Positions 46,554 to 57,442 of a stretch of 64,000 bases of DNA are shown piece after piece. Below the pieces are notes generated by a model. It was not told where the DNA came from. It worked only from the letters and a program-made list of their open reading frames with translations, and did no database searches. The position numbers and the translations under genes are program-made. The DNA comes from Massilia sp. R2A-15. Its GTDB lineage: Bacteria; Pseudomonadota; Gammaproteobacteria; Burkholderiales; Burkholderiaceae_D. The stretch covers positions 434,001 through 498,000 of the forward strand of contig NZ_CP131935.1 in NCBI RefSeq assembly GCF_030704305.1, written 5' to 3'. The stretch's first letter is position 1, and each line of letters starts with the position of its first letter.

Positions 46554-46883
46554 GCGTATCGATTCGCAAACGCGCGACCTCGTTGTCGCGCCGATCCCAT
46601 CCTTATGTGAACTACATAACGCCCGTGGCCGCCTGTGCGGATTCGGGCGTTGTTTTTTTGCGAAAATAATCGGGCGCACGACTATTTGTCGATCAGTCTG
46701 ACGTGCCAAGTGCGTTGATGTGGTGGAATGTACGTATGCGAGTGCCAATTTCCGACGGCGGTTTTTGGTTGAAATTCGCGCTAAATTCGAAACGGCTGCG
46801 TTGTCCGAAATCGACCCATGCAAGGATGGCGATGGTCGGAACGGAAGACGCGGAACGCAAAGATTCAAACCGGTTGAGCCATC
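46554..46883 (+). other. Intergenic region upstream of the penicillin-binding protein gene
   Basis: 330 bases without a credible gene. It holds the terminator at 46618-46659, then a stretch that should contain the promoter of the downstream gene; no clear consensus promoter is seen. Confidence 0.5.
46618..46659 (+). terminator. Intrinsic terminator after the EI24 operon
   Basis: AACGCCCG pairs with CGGGCGTT (46618-46625 and 46644-46651), followed by GTTTTTTT. Located 64 bases after the EI24 stop. Confidence 0.85.
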
Positions 46884-49800
46884 ATGGAAAGTAATATCGA
46901 AGCAGGTCGTCCGAACAGCGTCGCCAACGCGGTGCGCAGGCTGCGCGAGCGCGCGGCGTCGATCAATCTGGGCCGCACGCGCGCCGAGCCGGCACTGGAA
47001 GGCGAGGGCGCCGATTCCTCGCGTCCGCACTATCCACAGCCGCACCTGCAGCTGGTGCCCGAGCCCCCACCGGAAGGGCCCGACGGCGCCGCGCCCGAAG
47101 GCGTGCCGCCGAAACGCCGCAGCCGGATCAAGCCGGCGCTGGTGCTGCTGCTGTTGATGTTGCTGTCGCTGTTCGCCTGGTGGCTGGTGCAGGAGACCCG
47201 CACCTCGTCGCTGCAAGCGCAGGTGTTCTCCGGCATCGCCCAGAAAATCAGCTACAAGGTCGAACCGGGTCCGAGCAGCACGATCCGCTTCCCGTCCGAC
47301 AGTCCCTACGACGAACGGCTCGGCTACGCCAACATGCCGGACTACCTGGCCAAGCTCAAGTCGCACGATTACGAAGTGACGGCGCAGGCGCGCCTGTCGC
47401 CCAAGATGGTCGAGCTGGCCGACATGGGGCTGTTCGCCACCTACCGCGAAAAGACCCGCGTCGGCCTCGACATTTTCGACTACAAGAACCAGCCGATCTT
47501 CACCGCGCGCTTCCCCGAGCGGGTCTACAACGGCTTCGACACGACGCCGGCGCTGCTGGTGAAAAGCCTGCTGTTCATCGAGAACCGCGAGCTGCTCGAC
47601 ACCACCTACCCGAAGCGCAATCCGGCGGTCGAATGGGACCGCTTCAGCAAGGCGGTGTTCGACAAGACCATCCACGTGTTCTCGGGCGGCGACAAGCGCT
47701 CGGCCGGCGGCAGCACGCTGGCCACCCAGATCGAAAAATATCGCCACTCGCCGGACGGCCGCACCAATTCGCTGAAGGACAAATTCCGCCAGATGGTGTC
47801 GGCGACCTTGCGCGCCTACCAGGGCGGCGAGGACACCACGCAGGTGCGGCGCCAGATCGTGGTCGACTACATCAACACGGTGCCGCTGTCGGCCAAGACC
47901 GGCTACGGCGAAGTGAACGGCATCGGCGACGGCATGTGGGTGTGGTACGGGCGCGAGTTCAATGAAGTCAATCGCGCCCTGTCGCGCCCGATCGACACGC
48001 CGGAAGCGGCGCTCGTGTACAAGCAGGCGCTGTCGCTGTTCATCGCCCAGCGCCGTCCCGCGCACTACCTTGGCGCCGGCGCCCAGGACCTCGAGGACCT
48101 GACCAACACCCACCTGCGCGTGCTCACGCAGGCCGGCGTCATCACGCCGCAGCTGCGCGACCTCGCGGCAGCGCAGAAGCTCCATCCGTCGTCGGGCACC
48201 GGCGTCGCGCCGCCTGCGGCCAACAGCTTCACCACGCGCAAGGCGTCGAACGCGGTGCGCACCCACCTGGCTGGCCTCCTGGGCGACTCGCGCCTGTATA
48301 ACCTCGACCGCCTCGACCTGTCGGTATCGAGCACGCTCAATGCGGAAGTGCAGAAAGCCGTCACCGAGAAGCTGCGCAGCCTGACCAACAACGAAGCGGC
48401 GGCAGCGGCCGGCCTGACCGGCAAGGGCATGCTCGGCAACGGCAATCCGGCCAACGTGGTCTACAGCTTCACGCTGATCGAGCGCGGCGCCAACGCCAAT
48501 TTCCTGCGCGTCCAGACCGACAACTACGATCAGCCGCTCGACATCAACGACGGCGCCAAGCTCGACCTGGGCTCGACCGCCAAGCTGCGCACGCTGGTGA
48601 CCTACATGGACATCGTCGAGCAGCTGCACAAGCGCTTCGAGCCGATGTCCCCTGCCGAACTGAAAAAGACTGTGATCGATCCGAAGGACCGCATGTCGCT
48701 GTGGGGAGTCGAATACTTCCAGGGCCTGAAAGCCGGCGCCGACCGTGGCCTCAAGCCGATGCTGGAAGCAGCGATGGAACGCAAGTACTCGGGCGGTCCG
48801 GGCGAAGGCTTCTTCACCGGTGGCGGCCTGCACCACTTCGGCAACTTCAGCAAGCTGGACGACTCGCGCATTCTGACCTTGCGCCAGGCGCTGCGCAATT
48901 CGACCAACCTGGTGTTCGTGCGCATGATGCGCGACGTGGTGCGCTACTACATGTTCCAGCTGCCCGGTTCGTCGGCGGCGCTGCTGGCCGACTCGGACGA
49001 TCCGCGCCGCGCCGAATACCTGGCGCGCTTCGCCGACCGCGAGGGGCGCGAATTCCTCGGCAAGTTCTTCAACAAGTACAAGGGCAAGACGCCGGCCGAG
49101 ATGGAGAAGATCCTGCTCGCCTCCTTCCGTCCGACGCCGCCTCGCCTGGCCGCCGTGCACCGCACCGTGTATCCGCAGGCGACGCTGGCCGAATTTGCCG
49201 CCTTCATGAGCGCCAACCTGCCGTCCACCAACGAGGTGCCCGCCGAGAAGATCGCCAAGATGTACGAGACCTACTCGCCGACCGTCATGTCGCTGCAGGA
49301 CCGCGGCTACCTGTCGTCGCTGCATCCACTCGAACTGTGGGCGGTCGGCTACCTGCGCACCCACCAGGGCGCCGGCTGGAAGGAAGTGGCCGACGCCAGC
49401 GTCAAGGAACGCCAGCAAGTGTATTCGTGGCTGATCAACACCCACCGCAAGCACGCGCAGGACAAGCGCATCGCCGGCCTGATCGAAATCGAAGCGTTCC
49501 AGAAGATCCACGCGCAGTGGAAGAAGATGGGCTATCCGTTCGACTCGCTGGTGCCGTCGTATGCGACCGTGCTGGGCGCCTCGGCCGACCGTCCGGCCGC
49601 GCTGGCCGAGATGATGGGCATCATCGTCAACGACGGCCAGCGCAAGCCGATCCAGAAGATCGACACGCTGCACTTCGCCAAGGGCACGCCGTACGAGACG
49701 GTAGTCAAGCACGTCAAGAACGACAAGTTCGAACAGCCGATTTCGCCGGAAGTGGCTCACGCGGTCGCCCAGGAAATCCGCGGCGTGGTCTCGGACGGTA

Positions 49801-50354
49801 CCGCCAAGCGCGTCAAGTCGGCGTTCGTCGCGGCCGACGGCAACATCATCGCGGTGGGCGGCAAGACCGGCACCGGCGACCAGCGCTTCGACGTGTACGG
49901 AGCGGGCGGACGGCTGATCGAGTCGCGCTTCGTGAACCGCTCGGCGACCTTTGTATTCAACATCGGCGAGCGCTTCTTCGGCAGCATGACGGCGTATGTG
50001 CACGGGCCGGACGCGCAGCACTACGACTTCACCAGCGCGCTGCCGGTGCAGCTGCTGGTGACGCTGGCGCCGACGCTGATGCCGATGATCGATCCGGAAG
50101 CGGCGGCCAAGCAGAAGGCGGCGGCCGAAGCGGCGAAGGCGGCGCCGGCTCCGGTCGTGGCCGAGGCCGAGAAGGCGCCGGAAGCGGCTGAAAAGCCGAA
50201 GGCGGCTGCCGTGAAGCCGAAGGAGCCGGTTGCCGAGAAGCCGGTTGCGGCGAAGTCGGATACGGTTGCCGACAAGCCGAAGGCGGTCAGGAAGGCGGCG
50301 CCACCGAAGCCGCCGAAAGAAGAATCGCCGCAGCGGCCGCAAGAGCTGTTTTAA
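46884..50354 (+). CDS. Large penicillin-binding protein with divergent transglycosylase domain
   Basis: 1156 residues: a cytoplasmic Pro-rich N terminus, one membrane span (residues about 84-103), a GT51-like domain at about 190-380, a transpeptidase domain at about 480-1060, and an Ala/Lys/Pro-rich tail of about 80 residues. Transpeptidase motifs are intact: GSTAK (SxxK), NSTNLV (SxN) and GGKTGTGDQ (KTG). GT51 motifs are altered: IENREL where EDxxF is usual (second residue Asn), GGSTLATQIEK in place of GGSTITQQ, and RRQIVVDYIN where RKxxEexLN has the second catalytic Glu (here Asp). Probably a peptidoglycan synthase of the periplasmic face, with glycosyltransfer ability uncertain. Confidence 0.85.
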   Translation: MESNIEAGRPNSVANAVRRLRERAASINLGRTRAEPALEGEGADSSRPHYPQPHLQLVPEPPPEGPDGAAPEGVPPKRRSRIKPALVLLLLMLLSLFAWWLVQETRTSSLQAQVFSGIAQKISYKVEPGPSSTIRFPSDSPYDERLGYANMPDYLAKLKSHDYEVTAQARLSPKMVELADMGLFATYREKTRVGLDIFDYKNQPIFTARFPERVYNGFDTTPALLVKSLLFIENRELLDTTYPKRNPAVEWDRFSKAVFDKTIHVFSGGDKRSAGGSTLATQIEKYRHSPDGRTNSLKDKFRQMVSATLRAYQGGEDTTQVRRQIVVDYINTVPLSAKTGYGEVNGIGDGMWVWYGREFNEVNRALSRPIDTPEAALVYKQALSLFIAQRRPAHYLGAGAQDLEDLTNTHLRVLTQAGVITPQLRDLAAAQKLHPSSGTGVAPPAANSFTTRKASNAVRTHLAGLLGDSRLYNLDRLDLSVSSTLNAEVQKAVTEKLRSLTNNEAAAAAGLTGKGMLGNGNPANVVYSFTLIERGANANFLRVQTDNYDQPLDINDGAKLDLGSTAKLRTLVTYMDIVEQLHKRFEPMSPAELKKTVIDPKDRMSLWGVEYFQGLKAGADRGLKPMLEAAMERKYSGGPGEGFFTGGGLHHFGNFSKLDDSRILTLRQALRNSTNLVFVRMMRDVVRYYMFQLPGSSAALLADSDDPRRAEYLARFADREGREFLGKFFNKYKGKTPAEMEKILLASFRPTPPRLAAVHRTVYPQATLAEFAAFMSANLPSTNEVPAEKIAKMYETYSPTVMSLQDRGYLSSLHPLELWAVGYLRTHQGAGWKEVADASVKERQQVYSWLINTHRKHAQDKRIAGLIEIEAFQKIHAQWKKMGYPFDSLVPSYATVLGASADRPAALAEMMGIIVNDGQRKPIQKIDTLHFAKGTPYETVVKHVKNDKFEQPISPEVAHAVAQEIRGVVSDGTAKRVKSAFVAADGNIIAVGGKTGTGDQRFDVYGAGGRLIESRFVNRSATFVFNIGERFFGSMTAYVHGPDAQHYDFTSALPVQLLVTLAPTLMPMIDPEAAAKQKAAAEAAKAAPAPVVAEAEKAPEAAEKPKAAAVKPKEPVAEKPVAAKSDTVADKPKAVRKAAPPKPPKEESPQRPQELF

Positions 50355-50360
50355 GCAAAT

Positions 50361-50442
50361 GGGGTCAGGTCCGCGGGACCAGACCCCGATTATTCACGCG
50401 GCGCCGAAATAACCGGGGTCAGGTCCTGCGCGACCTGACCCC
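50361..50442. repeat. Pair of 27-bp palindromic repeats
   Basis: Copy 50361-50387 (GGGGTCAGGTCC-GCG-GGACCAGACCCC) and copy 50415-50442 (GGGGTCAGGTC..GACCTGACCCC, symmetric), 27 bases apart, between the penicillin-binding protein gene and the TAXI gene. Confidence 0.85.
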
Positions 50443-50495
50443 ATTTTTCATGCGGCGCTTGCATAGTGAGGCGATTGTTGGCATCGTAGCCCTCC

Positions 50496-51854
50496 ATGAA
50501 ACCTCCACGCCGCCTCATGTCCCGCATCCGCAAGTTTACCCAGTTCTCGTTCCGCGACCTGGTGGCCACCGCCGGCCCGACGATCGTGCTGATCGCCGCA
50601 GTCTGCGCGATCGCCTACGTGATCGTCGACCCGGCGCCGCCGCGCCAGGTGACGCTGGCGACCGGCCAGGAAAACACCGCCTACGAGGAATTCGGCAAGA
50701 AGTACGCGGCGCTGCTGGCGAAGGACCACATCAAGGTCACGCAGGTGCGCTCGCTCGGCTCGCAGGACAACCTGCAGCGCCTCAACGAAGGCAAGGTCGA
50801 TGTCGCTTTTGTCCAGAGCGGCTCGACCAGCGAAGCCGAGGCGCATCGCAAGGGCCTGATGTCGCTGGGCAGCCTGTTTACCGAGCCGGTGTGGCTGTTC
50901 CTGCGCGAGCCGGTCAAGGTCACCCAGCTCAATCAGCTCAAGGGCCTGAAGATCAACCTCGGTCCCGAAGGCACCGGCACGCCGAAACTGTTCCGCCAGG
51001 TGCTGGCGCTGAACGGCGTCGAGCCGGCCGACCTGACCATCGGCGCGCTGGAAAACACGCCGGCGGTGGTGGAGCTGCTCGATGGGCGCATCGACGGCCT
51101 GGTGTTCTCGTCCGGCCCTGACGCGCTGCTGGTGCAGATGCTGCTGCAAACGCCCGGCATCAAGCTGTTCAACTTCGACCAGGCCGAGGCCTATGCGCGG
51201 CGCCTGCCGTTCCTGTCGCACGTGGTGCTGCCGCGCGGGATCGTCGATCTCGGGCGCGACCTGCCGCCGCAGGACTATCACCTGATCGCGCCGACCGCCA
51301 CCCTGGTCGCGCGCGCCAACCTGCACCCGGCGCTGGTCGAACTGTTCGTGCAGGCCGCCAGCGAGATCCATGGCGGCGCCGGCTGGTTCCAGAAGCAGGG
51401 CCAGTTCCCGTCACCGCAATACACCGAGATCCCGGTCGCGCGCGAGGCGGCAAAGTTCTACAAGGACGGCCCGCCGCTGCTGCAGCGCTACATGCCGTTC
51501 TGGGTCGCCAACCTGTTCGACCGCCTGTGGGTGGTGGTGGTCGCGCTGGCCGCCCTGATCATCCCGTTTTCGAAAGTGGTGCCGCCGCTGTACGTGTGGC
51601 GCATCAAGTCGCGCGTGTACCGCTGGTACGGCCAGCTGCGCGCGGTGGAGCAGGCGCTCGACGAGGCCGACGGCCCGCGCCGCGACCAGATCTGCGCCGA
51701 GCTGCTCAAGCGGCTCGAAGAAATCGAGGAGCGCGTCAACCGCATGTCGATCCCGCTGGCGTTTGCCGACAGCCTGTACGGCCTGCGCAGCCACATCAAT
51801 TTCGTGCGCCAGCGCGTGCTGACGATGAAGACCGCGGCCGCCTTGGCGCGCTAG
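50496..51854 (+). CDS. TAXI-family TRAP solute-binding-type protein with membrane anchors
   Basis: 452 residues. A hydrophobic anchor near the N terminus (TIVLIAAVCAIAYVIV), then a TAXI (TRAP-associated extracytoplasmic) binding domain (VTLATGQENTAYEEFGKKYAALL and following), a second membrane span near residue 350 (VVVVALAALIIPFSKVVPPLY) and a C-terminal cytoplasmic helical region. The presence of two spans and a cytoplasmic tail differs from free periplasmic TAXI proteins; no TRAP permease gene is beside it. It converges with the rhodanese gene; the stop codons overlap. Confidence 0.82.
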   Translation: MKPPRRLMSRIRKFTQFSFRDLVATAGPTIVLIAAVCAIAYVIVDPAPPRQVTLATGQENTAYEEFGKKYAALLAKDHIKVTQVRSLGSQDNLQRLNEGKVDVAFVQSGSTSEAEAHRKGLMSLGSLFTEPVWLFLREPVKVTQLNQLKGLKINLGPEGTGTPKLFRQVLALNGVEPADLTIGALENTPAVVELLDGRIDGLVFSSGPDALLVQMLLQTPGIKLFNFDQAEAYARRLPFLSHVVLPRGIVDLGRDLPPQDYHLIAPTATLVARANLHPALVELFVQAASEIHGGAGWFQKQGQFPSPQYTEIPVAREAAKFYKDGPPLLQRYMPFWVANLFDRLWVVVVALAALIIPFSKVVPPLYVWRIKSRVYRWYGQLRAVEQALDEADGPRRDQICAELLKRLEEIEERVNRMSIPLAFADSLYGLRSHINFVRQRVLTMKTAAALAR

Positions 51855-52309
51855 CCGCCGATCCAGGGCAGGCCGGCCTTGCACCAGCCGGCGACCTGCT
51901 TGCGGTGGCCCTCGGCGTCCTTGTCGCCTTCGAAGCCTTCGAGGATGTCGAAGGCGTTGTGGAAGCCGTGCTCGGTGGCCAGCTTGGCCGCATGGCGCGA
52001 GCGCACGCCGGAGCGGCACAGGAACAGCAGCACGTCGTTCTTGCCGGCCACCTCGCACAGCTGCTCGACGAACTGCGGATTGGCGGTGCCGCTCGGCCAG
52101 CTGCTCCATTCGACCGCCGCGTGCTGGCCGGGCGGCAGCAGCACCTGGCCGACCCAGTGGCGCTCGGCATTGGTGCGCACGTCGACCAGCTTGGCGTTCG
52201 GCTCGGCCTGCAGCAGCTCGAACGCTTCCTGCGGCGTCACGGCGCCGGCGTACGGCTGGTCGGCCCCGCGCTGGCGGGCAGTGGCGAGAAGTTGGTCGAC
52301 GACGTTCAT
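51851..52309 (-). CDS. Rhodanese-domain protein
   Basis: 152 residues, one rhodanese domain. KLVDVRTNAERHWVGQV at the N-terminal part of the domain, and the active-site loop LLFLCRSGVRSRHAA with the catalytic Cys, six-residue loop typical of sulfurtransferases. Function would be sulfur transfer; acceptor unknown. ATG 52309 is preceded by GGGAAC; the open frame extends further but without similarity. Divergent from glnA, whose NtrC sites lie in the shared gap. Confidence 0.88.
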   Translation of the reverse strand: MNVVDQLLATARQRGADQPYAGAVTPQEAFELLQAEPNAKLVDVRTNAERHWVGQVLLPPGQHAAVEWSSWPSGTANPQFVEQLCEVAGKNDVLLFLCRSGVRSRHAAKLATEHGFHNAFDILEGFEGDKDAEGHRKQVAGWCKAGLPWIGG

Positions 52310-52381
52310 GGCTGGGTTCCCGTAGGGCAGTGGATGGCCTATTATAGAGTCAGTAGCAAATTCGCACTTTTGGGGCATGCA

Positions 52382-52396
52382 GCACCAAATTGGTGC
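52382..52396 (+). promoter_or_regulatory. NtrC box 1 upstream of glnA
   Basis: GCACC-AAATT-GGTGC, a perfect inverted repeat of the NtrC consensus half-sites. Its centre is 29 bases upstream of the second box and about 125 upstream of the predicted sigma54 start. Confidence 0.85.
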
Positions 52397-52409
52397 GATC
52401 CGTCAGAAA

Positions 52410-52426
52410 TGCACCAAAATGGTGCA
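52410..52426 (+). promoter_or_regulatory. NtrC box 2 upstream of glnA
   Basis: TGCACCAAAATGGTGCA, full 17-bp inverted repeat identical in form to the box at 6909. Its centre is about 96 bases upstream of the predicted transcription start. Confidence 0.88.
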
Positions 52427-52488
52427 GAATGGCGTTCTCAACCAGTGTTCCCCGTCGATGTTCTGCTTGCCGCCGCCCAATTGTGGCT

Positions 52489-52502
52489 GGCATGGAAACT
52501 GC
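52489..52502 (+). promoter_or_regulatory. Sigma54 promoter of glnA
   Basis: CTGGCAT at the -24 side (GG at 52489-52490), ten bases, then GC at 52501-52502 in CTGCTA. Fits the GG-N10-GC rule. The start is predicted near 52514, giving a leader of about 58 bases. Confidence 0.75.
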
Positions 52503-52571
52503 TACGAATGCGCTGTGAGTTTGCGCAACCCGTTGGCGATGCGCACCCCCTTTTTAATTTAGGAGATTTGA

Positions 52572-53987
52572 ATGGCAAAGACCGCCGCAGAAGTGTTGAA
52601 GATGGCCAAGGACAACGAAGTCAAATTCGTTGATTTCCGTTTTGCGGATACGCGCGGCAAAGAGCAGCACGTGACCGTGCCGGTGTCCCATTTCGATCTC
52701 GACAAATTCGAGTCCGGCCACGCCTTCGACGGCTCCTCGATCGCCGGCTGGAAGGGCATCGAAGCGTCCGACATGATCCTGATGCCGGACCCGAACACCG
52801 CCAACATCGACCCGTTCATGGAAGAGACCACGCTGTTCATGCAGTGCGACGTGATCGAGCCATCCGACGGCAAGGGCTACGACCGCGACCCGCGCTCGAT
52901 CGCCAAGCGCGCCGAAGCCTACCTCAAGTCGTCCGGCCAGGGCGACACCGCCTACTTCGGTCCCGAGCCTGAATTCTTCATCTTCGACTCCGTGCGCTGG
53001 AAGATCGACATGTCGGGCTGCTTCGTGAAGATCGATTCGGACGAGTCCTCGTGGGCCACCGACGCGAAAACCGAAGGTGGCAACCACGGCCACCGTCCGA
53101 CCGTCAAAGGCGGCTACTTCCCGGTCCCGCCGGTCGACTCGTTCCAGGACATGCGCTCGGAGATGTGTCTGATCCTCGAAGCGATGGGCATCCCGGTCGA
53201 AGTGCACCACCATGAAGTGGCCGGCGCCGGCCAGAACGAAATCGGCACCAAGTTCTCGACCCTGGTCGAGCGCGCCGACTGGACCCAGAACCTGAAGTAC
53301 GTGGTGTGGAACGTGGCGCACAGCTACGGCAAGACCGCCACCTTCATGCCGAAGCCTATCGTCGGCGACAACGGCTCGGGCATGCACGTGCACCAGTCGA
53401 TCTGGAAGGATGGCAAGAACCTGTTCGCCGGCGACGGCTACGCCGGCCTGTCGGAGACCGCGCTGTTCTACATCGGCGGCATCATCAAGCACGCCAAGGC
53501 CCTGAACGCGATCACCAACCCAGGCACCAACTCGTACAAGCGCCTGGTGCCTGGCTTCGAAGCGCCGGTCAAGCTGGCCTACTCGGCCCGCAACCGCTCG
53601 GCCTCGATCCGCATCCCGCACGTGGCGAACCCGAAGGGCCGCCGCATCGAGACCCGCTTCCCGGACCCGCTGGCCAACGTCTACCTGTGCTTCGCCGCGC
53701 TGCTGATGGCCGGCCTGGACGGCATCGCCAACAAGATTCATCCGGGCGAGGCAGCGTCGAAAGACCTGTACCACCTGCCGCCGGAAGAAGACGCGCTGAT
53801 CCCGACCGTCTGCTCGTCGCTGGAAGAAGCGCTCGAGGCGCTGGACAAGGACCGCGAGTTCCTGACCCGCGGCGGCGTGTTCAGCGACAGCATGATCGAC
53901 GCCTACATCGAGCTGAAGATGCAGGACGTGCAGCGCATGCGCATGACCACGCATCCGGCCGAATTCGACATGTACTACTCGCTGTAA
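52572..53987 (+). CDS. glnA: Glutamine synthetase type I
   Basis: 471 residues, ATP-dependent amidation of glutamate. Signatures: [19 protein letters not shown] near the N terminus, [41 protein letters not shown] and [10 protein letters not shown]. Tyr400 in [10 protein letters not shown] is the adenylylation site, so this is the GlnE-regulated I-beta type. AGGAGA precedes ATG 52572. Upstream NtrC boxes and a sigma54 promoter indicate nitrogen control. A strong terminator follows. Confidence 0.98.
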   Translation: MAKTAAEVLKMAKDNEVKFVDFRFADTRGKEQHVTVPVSHFDLDKFESGHAFDGSSIAGWKGIEASDMILMPDPNTANIDPFMEETTLFMQCDVIEPSDGKGYDRDPRSIAKRAEAYLKSSGQGDTAYFGPEPEFFIFDSVRWKIDMSGCFVKIDSDESSWATDAKTEGGNHGHRPTVKGGYFPVPPVDSFQDMRSEMCLILEAMGIPVEVHHHEVAGAGQNEIGTKFSTLVERADWTQNLKYVVWNVAHSYGKTATFMPKPIVGDNGSGMHVHQSIWKDGKNLFAGDGYAGLSETALFYIGGIIKHAKALNAITNPGTNSYKRLVPGFEAPVKLAYSARNRSASIRIPHVANPKGRRIETRFPDPLANVYLCFAALLMAGLDGIANKIHPGEAASKDLYHLPPEEDALIPTVCSSLEEALEALDKDREFLTRGGVFSDSMIDAYIELKMQDVQRMRMTTHPAEFDMYYSL

Positions 53988-54061
53988 GCAATTCGACAAA
54001 AGGCGTTATCGCGATGTCAGCTTGCGTGAACATGCTGACATCGAATGTGTAAATGCCGTGT

Positions 54062-54103
54062 AAAAAGCGCGATGAAAGCCACAGCTTTCGTCGCGTTTTT
54101 TTT
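54062..54103 (+). terminator. Intrinsic terminator of glnA
   Basis: AAAAAGCGCGATGAAAGC pairs, with a minor mismatch, with GCTTTCGTCGCG around a four-base loop, then a run of eight T. It lies before the DUF4124 gene. Confidence 0.9.
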
Positions 54104-54162
54104 CGGATGTTGTATATTCGACGTTGAGCCAAATTACCGCACGCCCGCCGCGTGCTGCCCTG

Positions 54163-54663
54163 ATGCCAATGACAAGCCGTCTTGCCGGACCTGCCTTTGC
54201 AACCCTCGCGCTGCTGCTGTGCGGCGCCGCCGCGCACGCCGACACCACCATTTACAAGTGCGTCGACGCCGACGGCCGCATCGAATTCACCGACATCAAC
54301 AAGCGCAACTGCAAGGTGCTTGAAGGACTGGGCCAGATTCCCGCGCCGCCCCAGCATCGCAGCGCCGCGCCCGCGCGCGCGGCCGCGCCGGCGGTGGTGC
54401 CGGCCGACTTCCCGAAAGTGAACACCTCGCAGCAGAAGGCGCGCGACGACGACCGCCGCGGCATCCTCACCGACGAATTGCGCGACGAGGAGAAGAAGCT
54501 GGCCGAGCTGCGCCGCGACTTCAACAACGGTGAGCCGGAGCGCCAGGGCGGCGAACGCAATTACGCCAAGTACCAGGAACGCGTGGCCCAGATGAAGGAC
54601 AACATCGGCCGCGCCGAGAAGAACATCGACGCATTGAAGCGCGAGATCGCGAACATCCGATGA
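54163..54663 (+). CDS. DUF4124-domain exported protein with coiled-coil tail
   Basis: 166 residues. A signal peptide (LAGPAFATLALLLCGAAAHA), then the DUF4124 core TTIYKCVDADGRIEFTDINKRNCKVL, a Pro/Ala linker and a helical C terminus (KYQERVAQMKDNIGRAEKNIDALKREIANIR). Start uncertain: ATG 54163 or 54169; a weak TTG at 54124 is also in frame. Role unknown. The stop overlaps the ntrB start (ATGA). Confidence 0.8.
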   Translation: MPMTSRLAGPAFATLALLLCGAAAHADTTIYKCVDADGRIEFTDINKRNCKVLEGLGQIPAPPQHRSAAPARAAAPAVVPADFPKVNTSQQKARDDDRRGILTDELRDEEKKLAELRRDFNNGEPERQGGERNYAKYQERVAQMKDNIGRAEKNIDALKREIANIR

Positions 54664-55736
54664 GCCGCAACGCAGCGGCCGCCGCGCGCCTGGCCGGCCT
54701 CGACCTGCTGGCGTCGGCGGTATTGCTGGTCGGCCCCGACGGCGGCATCGTGTATGCCAACGCCGCCGCCGAGCACCTGCTCGAGACGTCCGCCAAATCG
54801 CTGGCGCGCATGCAGCTGACCGCGCTGTTCGCCAACGCCGACGAGCTGGCCAAGCTTTGCGCCCAGGCGCTGGCCCACAAGTACGCGGACATGCGGCAGG
54901 ACCTGATGCTCGAGCGCGCCGGGCGCGAGCCGCTGCACGTGCACAGCATCGTCAGCGCGACCGGCGAAGGCGACGTGGTGGTCGAGCTGCGCGAGAACGT
55001 CCAGCAGTTGAAGCTCGACCGCGAGGAGCGCATCCTCGACCAGAGCCAGGTCAACAAGGAACTGATCCGCAACCTGGCGCACGAGATCAAGAACCCGCTG
55101 GGCGGCATTCGCGGCGCGGCCCAGCTGCTCGAACTCGAGCTGCCGGCCGTGCACCTGAGCGCGCTGCGCGAATACACCCAGGTCATCATCAAGGAAGCGG
55201 ACCGCCTGCAGACGCTGGTGGACCGCCTGCTGGCGCCGCACCGGCGTCCGCACATCGTCGGCGACGTCAACATCCACGAGGTATGCGAGCGGGTGCGCAG
55301 CCTGATGCTGGCCGAATTCCCCAGCGGCCTGACGATCCGGCGCGACTACGACGCCTCGATCCCCGAGTTCAGGGGCGACAAGGAACAGTTGATCCAGACG
55401 GTGCTGAACATCGCCCGCAACGCCGCGCAGGCGCTGGTCGAGCGCATCGCGGCCGGCGACGCCGAGCTGATTTTCCGCACCCGCGTGGCGCGCCAGGTCA
55501 CCCTGGCCAAGGTTCGCTACGGGCTGGCATTAGACTTGCATATCATCGACAATGGACCGGGCATCTCGCCGCAGATCCGCGACCGCATTTTCTACCCGCT
55601 GGTGTCGGGCAGGGAAGGCGGCAGCGGGCTGGGGCTGACATTGGCGCAGACCTTCGTGCAGCAGCACCTGGGCGTGATCGAATGCGAGAGCCGGCCTGGA
55701 TTGACGGACTTCCGCATCCTGCTGCCGCTGCCATAA
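54660..55736 (+). CDS. ntrB: Nitrogen regulation sensor histidine kinase NtrB
   Basis: 358 residues. N-terminal PAS domain (residues about 10-120), then the dimerisation-phosphotransfer H-box NLAHEIKNPLGGIRGAAQLLE with His141, and an ATPase domain with N-box QTVLNIARNAAQA, G1 DNGPGI and GSGLGLTLA. No membrane span, as in classical NtrB, which is controlled by PII. Overlaps the DUF4124 gene; ntrC follows 70 bases later. Confidence 0.95.
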   Translation: MSRNAAAAARLAGLDLLASAVLLVGPDGGIVYANAAAEHLLETSAKSLARMQLTALFANADELAKLCAQALAHKYADMRQDLMLERAGREPLHVHSIVSATGEGDVVVELRENVQQLKLDREERILDQSQVNKELIRNLAHEIKNPLGGIRGAAQLLELELPAVHLSALREYTQVIIKEADRLQTLVDRLLAPHRRPHIVGDVNIHEVCERVRSLMLAEFPSGLTIRRDYDASIPEFRGDKEQLIQTVLNIARNAAQALVERIAAGDAELIFRTRVARQVTLAKVRYGLALDLHIIDNGPGISPQIRDRIFYPLVSGREGGSGLGLTLAQTFVQQHLGVIECESRPGLTDFRILLPLP

Positions 55737-55806
55737 GCCGCGGCGCGGACGGGAAGGACCGGATCCCGACCAATTGAAGATCCATATTGCGGGGAAGCGG
55801 AACTAC

Positions 55807-57294
<1,488 letters not shown>

Positions 57295-57313
57295 CCGCCG
57301 CGGCCCAAGGTCT

Positions 57314-57331
57314 GGGGTCAGGTCCGCCGGA
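57314..57331. repeat. Partial copy of the 27-bp palindrome
   Basis: GGGGTCAGGTCC-GCCGGA, the left arm and centre only; the right arm has been lost. Between ntrC and corA. Confidence 0.6.
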
Positions 57332-57442
57332 GCGACGGGGACGCCGAGTCCCCGGGTTTGCCGGCGCCGCGTGAGCAAGACGTAACCTCATTTGGCCCGC
57401 CGATATAGTAAGCTGGCGCCATCACGTCTCTTACCTCGTCAA

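Noticed and set aside
45639..50342. Open frame of 1567 codons on the minus strand opposite the EI24 and penicillin-binding protein genes
   Set aside because: Low-complexity Arg/His/Val/Gln composition, no start signal, and it runs through a clear terminator and several recognised genes.
52364..52378. Possible third NtrC box upstream of glnA (GCACT..GGGGC)
   Set aside because: Too many mismatches in the right half-site to support.
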